Program-made: the position numbers and the translations under genes
From: Phymorhynchus buccinoides
Taxonomy: Eukaryota > Mollusca > Gastropoda > Neogastropoda > Raphitomidae
Direction of reading: 5' to 3'
NCBI GenBank assembly: GCA_017654935.2
Contig: CM065694.1
Span: forward strand, 4,533,215-4,597,214
Length of the DNA stretch: 64,000 nucleotides
Notes under the pieces: generated by a model
Told to the model about the DNA's origin: nothing
What the model saw: the letters and a program-made list of their open reading frames with translations, nothing else
The model's database searches: none
Shown here: positions 54,865 through 64,000 of the stretch, one piece after another
How the letters are laid out: each line of letters begins with the position of its first letter
How positions within the stretch are numbered: the first letter of the stretch is position 1

Positions 54865-56165
54865 GTGTATGTGTGCGTGCTTCTGTGAGAATTACTTTGA
54901 GAGAGATTGGGGGGAGGGGAGAGGAGGGAGAAGAGTTAGAGTGCCACAGACAGACAGAAAGACGGGTGTAAAGTCTACACACATCAGATTGACCAGTGAT
55001 ACCATTTTATACAGGCCCGTCAAAAAATCATATTGAAAGGTGCCGGTGCTAAGATTACTCTGGATCCCGGGGTAGAGGGAAAGAAAGAACTGACACCATC
55101 AATGCATTGGATCAATAATAATAGTAGTTTTTCTTGATAGTTTGAGTTAAAGCAGGGTTTTTCCCTCCATTTTAAACTCATAATCATGACCATGAATTTT
55201 GAAAGATATTGTAACCCATTAATGTACAAGTGCATGGTGCTTGGGGCTTCTGAGTGAGGAAGAAAACAGGGTGTGCGTGGGGTGTGATGTAGAAGAACTA
55301 GCCATTTCCAATTTGAAATTAGAATAAATAAACATTGAACACAAAACAGAATATTTTCTTTTAGGCAGAAAAGTTAACGAAGAACTGTTAGCACTTAGAA
55401 CTCAACAAAACAACAAAACACAACTTTACGTTCAGTACTTTGACATCCATCCTTCTCTTCCAGTCCAAACAAACAGTAATCTCAATTAACATTAATATTT
55501 GGCTTTCCCATGTGCGTGTGAAACAAAGGTTTGAAAGAATAAAAGCTAACAGAAAAAGTCCAACACCCTCTTGAAAGATACTGCTAAAACTTATCAAAAG
55601 ATGTCAAAATGTAAACTCAGACCATCGATATAATCAAAACCATCCTCCTCAATAACAGGCAGCTGCAGTTCAGGGATTAATGAATCTGCAATACGAGGAT
55701 GATTACATTATACCAAAGATTGATGGCATGTAGACATGACTAGTTGAATTGCAACAGCTTATATACTTCAGTGAATCTGCAATACGAGGATGATTACATT
55801 ATACCAAAGTGTTTATGTAGATGTGACTAGTTGAATCGTAACAGCTGCAATACGAGGATGGTTACATCATACCAAAGTTTTTATGTAGACATGACTAGTT
55901 GAATCGCAACAGCATATATACGTCAGTGAAAAGAAAAGTGGGTGAGTATATAAGATTACCTGTGTATGTGGGCAAGTGCACATATGGGCATTTGTACATG
56001 CTTGTTTGCATGCGCACATACACATCTGTCCACATTTTTTAATAAGTATTTTACATATACATTCTGTTTGTAGTAATGTTTGCATTTTAAGTAAAAAATA
56101 AAAACTTACAGCAAAGGAAAAAAGTACTCATCAAAGTATTTCAGCAAATGAAATTAATCACAAGT
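53764..56165. other. Intron segment with GT microsatellites and an imperfect triplication
   Basis: CT/GA and GT runs lie at 54105-54290 and a long GT run at 54769-54880. A unit containing TGCAATACGAGGATGATTAC occurs three times at 55687-55910. The rest is AT-rich with no exon seen. Confidence 0.65.
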
Positions 56166-57656
56166 ATTCACAATCAAACTATATTTTCAAGATGTCCCAG
56201 TGCACACAACAAACACACCACAAAACTAATCACCCCAGCATTCACAATCAAACCATATTTTCCAGATGTCCCCATGCATACAACAAACACACCACAAAAC
56301 TAATCACCCCAGCATTCACAATCAACACCATATTTTCCAGATGTCCCCATGCATACAACAAACACACCACAAAACTAAGCACCCCAGTATTCACAATCAA
56401 CACCATATTTTCCAGATGTCCCCATGCATACAACAAACACACCACAAACTAATCACCCCAGCATTCACAATCAACACCATATTTTCCAGATGTCCCCATG
56501 CATACAACAAACACACCACAAAACTAATCACCCCAGCATTCACAATCAACACCATATTTTCCAGATGTCCCAGTGCATACAACAAACACACCACAAAACT
56601 AAGCACCCCAGCATTCACAATCAACACCATATTTTCCAGATGTCCCAGTGCATACAACAAACACACCACAAAACTAATCACCCCAGCATTCACAATCAAC
56701 ACCATATTTTCCAGATGTCCCAGTGCATACAACAAACACACCACAAAACTAAGCACCCCAGTATTCACAATCAACACCATATTTTCCAGATGTCCCCATG
56801 CATACAACAAACACACCACAAAACTAACACCCCAGTATTCACAATCAACACCATATTTTCCAGATGTCCCCATGCATACAACAAACACACCACAAAACTA
56901 ATCACCCCAGCATTCACAATCAACACCATATTTTCCAGATGTCCCAGTGCATACAACAAACACACCACAAAACTAAGCACCCCAGTATTCACAATCAACA
57001 CCATATTTTCCAGATGTCCCCATGCATACAACAAACACACCACAAAACTAAGCACCCCAGTATTCACAATCAACACCATATTTTCCAGATGTCCCCATGC
57101 ATACAACAAACACACCACAAAACTAAGCACCCCAGCATTCACAATCAACACCATATTTTCCAGATGTCCCAGTGCATACAACAAACACACCACAAAACTA
57201 AGCACCCCAGCATTCACAATCAACACCATATTTTCCAGATGTCCCCATGCATACAACAAACACACCACAAAACTAATCACCCCAGCATTCACAATCAACA
57301 CCATATTTTCCAGATGTCCCCATGCATACAACAAACACACCACAAAACTAAGCACCCCAGCATTCACAATCAACACCATATTTTCCAGATGTCCCAGTGC
57401 ATACAACAAACACACCACAAAACTAATCACCCCAGCATTCACAATCAACACCATATTTTCCAGATGTCCCCATGCATACAACAAACACACCACAAAACTA
57501 ATCACCCCAGCATTCACAATCAACACCATATTTTCCAGATGTCCCAGTGCATACAACAAACACACCACAAAACTAATCACCCCAGCATTCACAATCAACA
57601 CCATATTTTCCAGATGTCCCAGTGCATACAACAAACACACCACAAAACTAAGCACC
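56166..57656. repeat. 75-bp minisatellite (about 20 copies)
   Basis: The unit contains CATATTTTCCAGATGTCCC, GCATACAACAAACACACCAC and CACCCCAGYATTCACAATC. Because 75 is a multiple of three, both strands stay open over hundreds of codons; one copy near 56828 lacks two bases and shifts the frame. It lies mid-intron, with no exon bases. Confidence 0.96.
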
Positions 57657-58342
57657 CGGGAATTAAGCTGCTTGAAACACTCACAAAAAATCACATTAGA
57701 AATAAAACAATAAACATTCCAAAACAGCACAACATTTACTTTTGAAACGAAATGACAGACATAAGACACACAAACGTATGATTAAAGTTAGTCAGAAACA
57801 AACAATATACAACAAAACATCAATAAATGCACACAAAAACTAAACAAGAAACACCCAGACAAAACCCCCCCAAACATGATTAAGATCATTATATTTATAA
57901 AGCAGACTGAGAGATACACAAAACAAAATTCAACCAAACTCTACAGGATTGTGCGTGCATGTGTGTGTGTGCACGCCTGCGTGTGTGTTTGTATGTGATG
58001 TTATAAACAACCCAGTTAAGTGGTTTCATTCAAACTGAAGGTTGCTTGTGGCAGTTAGCAATCACACAAGAATGTATGCAAGCATTGGAATACACACTTA
58101 ACAGGGAATGCAAACAACAACATCAACACCGCATGATTCAAAGCAAACCTGAACGCTGGCGTTCCGCTGTTGAATCAAATGTACGTAACAAAAACAAAAC
58201 ATTACTTTGACATTAAAAACTGCAGATTGTCTTTAATTATCTTCTAAAAGCATTTAGTCTATGTTTGATTTCAAACTTTTCAAAAGGCTCTAACATTATT
58301 CATTTTATTCATACATCACAGTTTCTTCCCCCTTTCCCCATT
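57657..58342. other. Intron sequence, no feature recognised
   Basis: AT-rich; a short GT-rich stretch lies at 57950-57995. Nothing else could be supported. Confidence 0.4.
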
Positions 58343-58514
58343 ACCGTATTTTACGGACTATAAGGCCATACTTTTTCCCCAGACTGAGACCCCTGCGCCT
58401 TATAATGTGACTGAAAATATAGTAAGAAACTATAATAACAAAATCTGAATTTTGTGTAAAATTTGGGGGGTGCGCCTTATTATCAGGAGCGCCTTGTAGT
58501 CCGTAAAATATGGT
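58343..58514 (+). mobile_element. MITE B copy, complete reference copy
   Basis: The ends TACCGTATTTTACGGACTAT and AGTCCGTAAAATATGGTA are inverted. The interior includes CCCCAGACTGAGACCCCTGC and GGGGGGTGCGCCTTA. This is the least disrupted copy in the window. Confidence 0.88.
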
Positions 58515-59878
58515 ACACTAATGCAGTTTTGAATAAAAGTTTGTCAACTGTGTTTATGATATTTATACAGCAGAGAAGGTAGAGCTATGCCGGAAAGCTG
58601 GGGTGAAATTTGTTAACATAGGACATGCTTTGCTTAAAAATAAAATAATAAAGGATCAGAAATACACATTCTTTCTCAGCCAAAAGGACTTGAAGATTAG
58701 CAATCAGAACATAGATGGATCCAAAAACCGCAGGCTCTGTCAGCGCATGCCAAGCAGCACGCTTTATTACTGGGGACTACAAGTCCAGGAATCCAGGATG
58801 CATAAGTGGCATGCTCCTGGAGCTAGACCTGCCACCCCTAGAAGAAAGACGCAGGCACCAACGACTCAGCCCCCTCTACAAGACTGCTTAAGGTATCCTG
58901 CCAGCTCTTCCAGTAGACAAATTCCTCACTCCGGCCACCACAAATCGCCACAGGATTAAAGTTTAAACCAACCAGGTTAACCCAGGGTAAGCAGTAGGTT
59001 CTTTCTCCTTCTTTATTTTCTATTACGTACATGCACCCTCCCAGTTATGTCGCGATTTATCGTCAGAAATGGCGTCTGAGACGTACATAACCAAAACTAG
59101 AACCCAATGCAATGCATTTTTTAACGTACCACTATGTGAGAAAAAAGGACAAACTTCTGGATTCAAAGAACTAGGAAGTGTTTCATAAAAATTGCATTCT
59201 GATCATCATCATTTATCTTTGTCTAAATGTAATGATTTAATTTTTTTTGATATCTCTACTTCCAAAATCAGTTTTTGACAACATAAGCTATCCCAAGGTT
59301 ATAAAACATGCAGTAATTTTCATGGAGAAAATAAAAGAGAAATTAGCTACAAAAAGAAACATGTATGTTAGTAGCAAATACCTGACTCCTCTTGGTTTCA
59401 ACAATATAAGATTAGAAAATTAAAGGAAAAAACCAAACAATATCTACGACGACATTAATACAATACAAATACACCTTTTTTACATTAAAGGGACAATACG
59501 AATCATTACACACTAAAGAAAGGTACATTCATCAACAAGAAACATGATAAGATAAAAGTTCTGTCTACAAAAAACTAACAGAAGAAAACATATCTTAAAA
59601 CTATTCATTAGTCATTATATAGTATATTACATAGGTACAGGTACTTTCCCTTCATAGCAATGTAACAAAAAAAAGGGAGACGAAAATAAGATGAAGAAGG
59701 AAGACGAAGGAAAAGGAAGAGAATGAATAGAAGGAGAAGATGCCTTGGCATGAGGCTGTGTCAGACCAGTTGACATAAGCTAGAACACCAAGGCTACATC
59801 AAAATGTTGTTATGGTTGTGCAGGGATTGTCTTAAGCCATGACAAGCTCCTAGCACAACATTATCAGTCTAAAATCCT
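58515..59878. other. Intron segment, no feature recognised
   Basis: A plus-strand ORF of 118 codons at 58603-58959 has no recognisable domain or splice support. The rest is AT-rich. Confidence 0.4.
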
Positions 59879-60029
59879 CCGAAGTCGGAGTGTGGCTGCC
59901 CACGTGGCGGGGTAATCAAAAACAGTCACACACGTAATGTTCTCATCTCTGGCTGGTGTATTTGTACCATAGTGTTCAAGTGTTTCGGCTGTTGGGATGA
60001 TCCCTGGAGTCTTTAAGCCAGGATAAGAA
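59879..60029 (+). mobile_element. SINE O copy
   Basis: CCGAAGTCGGAGTGTGGCTG, GGGGTAATCAAAAACAGTCA and TGATCCCTGGAGTCTTTAAG match the other copies. Confidence 0.75.
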
Positions 60030-60064
60030 AATAAAAAAACAATAGAAGGAAAGAAAAATCAACA

Positions 60065-60282
60065 AATGCAGAATAATTTTTTTTTAAAAAGAATGCATCA
60101 GAGAGAAAGATTCCAACACAAAGAAAGGCGACAACAGCAGACGTTCCCTTACTCGCATCAGAGAGAAAGATTCCAACACAAAGAAAGGCGACAACAGAGA
60201 GAAAGATTGCAACACAAAGAAACGCAACAACAGAGAGAAAGATTCCAACAAAAAGAAAGGCAACAACAGCAAACTTTCTTAC
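60065..60282 (-). repeat. Purine-rich repeat beyond the donor of exon 2 (about 5 copies)
   Basis: Units contain GAGAGAAAGATTCCAACACA and AAGAAAGGCGACAACAG, on the plus strand, with lengths of about 30-64 bp. The last unit ends about 10 bp from the donor; no coding bases are clearly included. Confidence 0.85.
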
Positions 60283-60523
60283 TCTTCTTGACGATGAGCT
60301 TGGTGGAGGAGGAGCTGGAGGACATGCGGGAGGACAGGTCTTCCTTGGCGGCGCCGCCCGCCGTGGGGTAGTCGCGCGTCTCCTGGATGCGCTGCGAGGG
60401 CAGACGCTTGCCGATCAGGATCATCACCATCTCCATCACCTGCCCTACCAACAAGGGAGGCGACTGGAAGGCCTTGAGCCGCTCGATGCACTGACGGTCC
60501 ACTTTGCCTTTCCACACCAGGAC
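60283..60523 (-). CDS. Dynein heavy chain exon 2: start of microtubule-binding domain, Ser-rich insert
   Basis: It encodes window residues 20-99. The acceptor is CTCTCCAG|GTC and the donor is AAGAAGA|GTAAGA (phase 1). LKAFQSPPLLVGQVMEMVMI matches the first helix of a dynein microtubule-binding domain, where a PP-containing turn is typical. After it comes a low-complexity tract with a run of six Ser and then LIVKK, longer than the usual short loop at this place. A purine-rich repeat lies directly beyond the donor (60065-60282). Confidence 0.93.
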
Positions 60524-60611
60524 CTGGAGAGGAGTGGGAGGGAAGGTGAGGGGTGAACATGAACGCTCCTACAGTGGAAAACAGCCGATTCAAAATGGGA
60601 AACCATCAGCT

Positions 60612-60785
60612 CCCCATGGGGATTTTGTAAAAATAGTTCCCCCACCTTCTGGAAGTTCTGTGCTTGTAACTTCCTCTAATCTGCCACTCTTTGACTCTGC
60701 CTTTTCCTATTGCTTTCTACAATTTTTCTGACTTATTGGCCCATTCTCCTGCCTTTTTTGAAAAAAATCTTCCAAAATTTGTTTC
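60612..60785 (+). mobile_element. SINE C copy, 5' part
   Basis: CCCCATGGGGATTTTGTAAA and CCCCCACCTTCTGGAAGTTC match the other heads. The 3' part is replaced by element N. Confidence 0.7.
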
Positions 60786-60900
60786 TACTTTGAGCTCCTC
60801 CGAAATCGGAATGTGTCGGCTGTACGCAGCGGGGAAACCAGTAGAAACTGAAAACCGGACATGTATGTACCTTACCCATTATGCAGAAGAAGAAGGAAAC
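60785..60900 (+). mobile_element. SINE-like element N (GAA tail)
   Basis: GAGCTCCTCCGAAATCGGAA, GTGTCGGCTGTACGCAGCGG and ACCTTACCCATTATGC are followed by AGAAGAAGGA. Confidence 0.75.
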
Positions 60901-61447
60901 CATCAGAAAAATTTGATTAATCACCATCATTTTTTGTGTGTTAAATTTAATTTTTCTTACAGTGAAATGAGATGGTGTATGGAAAAACCAACACAAGTCG
61001 CTCAGCAAAACCCCAAAACACCCAACAACAACCAAAATATCAGTTTTCTATTTGGGGCATATCTATATCTATTTTTATGTATTCTACCAATATCCATAAC
61101 ATGAAAAACAATTTTGAACGATTTCATTGTTTAAAAAAAAAAATCAAGTCAATAGAAAGAAAGAGGCAAAATTCTGTCTTCTATGTTTGATTTCTGCGAA
61201 AGTGATCTATCTCGAATGTCAAACTTAAATAATTATAAAATAAAAACTAGACAAGATAACTCAAATCGGGTTTCTGTGCATCAAAACAGAATCTTTGCAT
61301 TATCACGGAAAAAAAAATTATGCCATAATTCCAATATGTCTGTTTTTCTTATGCACCGACACAAATGTTTAAACAATCTCAGAATATCAGCCATCTCAAG
61401 AAAATATTTCAGTCCTTTCAATTTTGACATATCAGATTTCCACAGTA

Positions 61448-63356
61448 GTTTGTGTTTTGCTAGTTCAAGGAGCAGAGGGGCAAGACGAATGATGCACTGG
61501 GTAGTTTGTGTTTTGCTAGTTCAAGGAGCAGAGGGGCAAGACGAATGATGTACTGGGTAGTTTGTGTTTTGCTAGTTCAAGGAGCAGAGGGGCAAGACGA
61601 ATGATGTACTGGGTCACCATGTGTTTTGCTAGTTCAAGGAGCAGAGGGGCAAGACGAATGATGTACTGGGTAGTTTGTGTTTTGCTAGTTCAAGGAGCAG
61701 AGGGGCAAAACGAATGATGTACTGGGTAGTTTGTGTTTTGCTAGTTCAAGGAGCAGAGGGGCAAAACGAATGATGTACTGGGTAGTTTGTGTTTTGCTAG
61801 TTCAAGGAGCAGAGGGGCAAGACGAATGATGTACTGGGTAGTATGTGTTTTGCTAGTTCAAGGAGCAGAGGGGCAAGACGAATGATGTACTGGGTAGTAT
61901 GTGTTTTGCTAGTTCAAGGAGCAGAGGGGCAAGACGAATGATGTACTGGGTAGTTTGTGTTTTGCTAGTTCAAGGAGCAGAGGGGCAAGACGAATGATGT
62001 ACTGGGTAAATGTGTTTTGCTAGTTCAAGGAGCAGAGGGGCAAGACGAATGATGTACTGGGTAGTTTGTGTTTTGCTAGTTCAAGGAGCAGAGGGGCAAA
62101 ACGAATGATGTACTGGGTAATTGTGTTTTGCTAGTTCAAGGAGCAGAGGGGCAAGACGAATGATGTACTGGGTAGTATGTGTTTTGCTAGTTCAAGGAGC
62201 AGAGGGGCAATTTTGACGAATGATGTACTGGGTAGTTTGTGTTTTGCTAGTTCAAGGAGCAGAGGGGCAAGACGAATGATGTACTGGGTAGTTTGTGTTT
62301 TGCTAGTTCAAGGAGCAGAGGGGCAAGACGAATGATGTACTGGGTAGTTTGTGTTTTGCTAGTTCAAGGAGCAGAGGGGCAAGACGAATGATGTACTGGG
62401 TAGTTTGTGTTTTGCTAGTTCAAGGAGCAGAGGGGCAAGACGAATGATGTACTGGGTAGTTTGTGTTTTGCTAGTTCAAGGAGCAGAGGGGCAAGACGAA
62501 TGATGTACTGGGTAGTTTGTGTTTTGCTAGTTCAAGGAGCAGAGGGGCAAGACGAATGATGTACTGGGTAGTTTGTGTTTTGCTAGTTCAAGGAGCAGAG
62601 GGGCAAGACGAATGATGTACTGGGTAGTTTGTGTTTTGCTAGTTCAAGGAGCAGAGGGGCAAGACGAATGATGTACTGGGTAGTTTGTGTTTTGCTAGTT
62701 CAAGGAGCAGAGGGGCAAGACGAATGATGTACTGGGTAGTTTGTGTTTTGCTAGTTCAAGGAGCAGAGGGGCAAGACGAATGATGTACTGGGTAGTTTGT
62801 GTTTTGCTAGTTCAAGGAGCAGAGGGGCAAGACGAATGATGTACTGGGTAGTTTGTGTTTTGCTAGTTCAAGGAGCAGAGGGGCAAGACGAATGATGTAC
62901 TGGGTAGTTTGTGTTTTGCTAGTTCAAGGAGCAGAGGGGCAAGACGAATGATGTACTGGGTAGTTTGTGTTTTGCTAGTTCAAGGAGCAGAGGGGCAAGA
63001 CGAATGATGTACTGGGTAGTTTGTGTTTTGCTAGTTCAAGGAGCAGAGGGGCAAGACGAATGATGTACTGGGTAGTTTGTGTTTTGCTAGTTCAAGGAGC
63101 AGAGGGGCAAGACGAATGATGTACTGGGTAGTTTGTGTTTTGCTAGTTCAAGGAGCAGAGGGGCAAGACGAATGATGTACTGGGTAGTTTGTGTTTTGCT
63201 AGTTCAAGGAGCAGAGGGGCAAGACGAATGATGTACTGGGTAGTTTGTGTTTTGCTAGTTCAAGGAGCAGAGGGGCAAGACGAATGATGTACTGGGTAGT
63301 TTGTGTTTTGCTAGTTCAAGGAGCAGAGGGGCAAGACGAATGATGCACTGGGTAGT
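61448..63356. repeat. 56-bp minisatellite (about 34 copies)
   Basis: The unit is GTTTGTGTTTTGCTAGTTCA plus AGGAGCAGAGGGGCAAGACG plus AATGATGTACTGGGTA. Left-hand units vary (GCACTG, CAAAACG, TCACCAT, one TTTT insertion), while the units from about 62220 to 63300 are almost identical, pointing to recent expansion there. It lies 590 bp from exon 1. Confidence 0.97.
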
Positions 63357-63372
63357 ATGCATTTTGCAAGTT

Positions 63373-63618
63373 TAACCCTTTCACCGCCAATGTTGTATTT
63401 TTGCACCACAGTGTTTTAGCACCTATGTCACTAAAAGGCATCAAATTGGGGTCTATTATCCAAAGACCCTATTGTCTTAGTTTTGGGAAGTAAGGATAGA
63501 CCCTATTTTAGATATGTCACAGAAGAATCCCCAATACTGCAGATGGATTTTATTCTCTACCCAGGTAAGTTTAATGGACATTTTTGGCTGAAATATGGCT
63601 GGCGGTGAAAGAGTTAAA
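63373..63618 (+). mobile_element. MITE E, intact copy with TTAA flanks
   Basis: It reads TTAA|CCCTTTCACCGCCA at the left and TGGCGGTGAAAGAG|TTAA at the right, about 245 bp in all. A TTAA target duplication with CCCTTT-type ends points to a piggyBac-mobilised non-autonomous element. Confidence 0.88.
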
Positions 63619-63942
63619 AACCTCTAAGTCACAGTCCTTAGTTTATCAAATGGCTGTTAAAAGTGGTTGATCATATTCTCAATGTTGGACCAATTGATAG
63701 CAAAGTGAGATAATGTCTCATCAGTTCACTTTCTACAGTATCCTTGCTGAACTTATTTTCTTTCTCTTTTGTACTACCCCCTAAAGTGCAGCAGAATCTT
63801 CAACGTGATGAAGTTGGCTGCCTATGGCGAAGAAGAAGAAGAGATAGAGTTGTATGAAAATCGAATTTCTACACAGACTCAACACAACCCCCCCCCCCCC
63901 CCCCCCCCAGACACCACCTCTCACACACAGACATCACTGTAC

Positions 63943-64000
63943 CTGACTCTTTGCGTGTTCTAGCTGTTGCCGACACTCCTCTACACGTTTCTGGGCCTCT
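63943..64000 (-). CDS. Dynein heavy chain exon 1 of window (partial): end of stalk CC1
   Basis: The exon is cut by the window edge. It encodes 19 residues (EAQKRVEECRQQLEHAKSQ), a charged heptad-type helix expected for the distal part of stalk coil CC1. The donor is CAG|GTACAG and the exon ends in phase 0, matching the next exon at 60283-60523. Confidence 0.85.

Larger units (their letters stand above)
2825..64000 (-). other. Gene span: dynein heavy chain, 3' part of gene (28 exons, 5' end outside window)
   Basis: The gene encodes the C-terminal 1,559 residues of a dynein heavy chain, the ATP-driven minus-end-directed microtubule motor of cilia or cytoplasm. Joined exons read continuously with matching phases and GT-AG borders. 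Approximate domains in window residues are: CC1 end 1-35, microtubule-binding domain 35-225, CC2 210-325, AAA5 335-590, linking helices 580-630, AAA6 630-1010, C-terminal domain 1075-1559. Hallmarks seen include FRLWITTK and LLHNAHNCPHLL in AAA6, WLGAFFNPRGLL, PPQEGMFVFGIY and YQCPVY near the C terminus. No Walker A motif is seen, as expected for AAA5 and AAA6. The C terminus resembles the DNAH5/DNAH8 type in layout but is divergent; a DNHD1-like protein is an alternative. Promoter and AAA1-AAA4 are not in the window. Dynein identity is very sure; the paralogue is not. Confidence 0.95.

Noticed and set aside
53877..54982. His/Thr-rich and Cys/Val-rich ORFs
   Set aside because: Translations of GT/CA and CT/GA microsatellites.
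56266..57769. Long ORFs on both strands with a 25-residue repeat
   Set aside because: The unit is 75 bp, a multiple of three, so stop-free frames persist. No signal peptide, domain or codon bias; both strands are equally open.
58603..58959. Plus-strand 118-codon ORF
   Set aside because: No recognisable domain and no splice or promoter context; length is compatible with chance in this intron.

Overview
This is animal nuclear DNA: long introns, GT-AG splicing, tRNA-derived SINEs, a LINE fragment, several MITE families and many tandem repeats. The style of the repeats (SINEs with GAA or AAC tails, TTAA-flanked MITEs) made me think of a mollusc, but that is a weak inference and no species can be named.

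One protein-coding gene fills the window, on the minus strand from the right edge (64000) to a TAG stop at 2825-2827. I could reconstruct 28 consecutive exons. All have GT-AG borders, all reading phases match across every junction, and together they give an unbroken 1,559-residue C-terminal part of a dynein heavy chain. In order this covers the end of stalk coil CC1, the microtubule-binding domain, CC2, AAA5, AAA6 and the C-terminal domain. The 5' part of the gene (tail, linker, AAA1-AAA4) and its promoter lie beyond 64000. The protein is clearly a dynein motor but a divergent one: it has a Ser-rich insert in the microtubule-binding domain and a Glu/Lys-rich insert in CC2. I could not assign it to a named DNAH paralogue; DNHD1-like is one possibility.

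The striking feature is how the introns are built. At least 19 exon borders, on 17 of the 28 exons, have been tandemly duplicated together with the adjoining intron. Each copy carries the last (or first) few to about 80 coding bases plus the splice donor (or acceptor). Copy number runs from 2 up to about 69, and unit length from about 28 to 148 bp. Two exons (19925-20036 and 11192-11355) are expanded independently at both ends. The arrays fill much of the introns and produce nearly all of the long spurious ORFs. Other minisatellites (56 bp x 34, 75 bp x about 20, 38/39 bp x about 29, 17 bp x about 27) are purely intronic.

Layout from the right: 63943-64000 stalk CC1; 60283-60523, 53006-53146 and 50658-50738 microtubule-binding domain; 48632-48867 and 38629-38822 CC2; 34505-28051 end of CC2, AAA5 and the following helices; 27371-22140 AAA6; 21665-2825 C-terminal domain; 1-2824 3' flank. 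Between the exons are at least ten families of dispersed elements, including three nested insertions: a SINE inside a MITE with an 11-bp target duplication, a LINE inside a TTAA-flanked MITE, and a 17-bp minisatellite grown inside a MITE.
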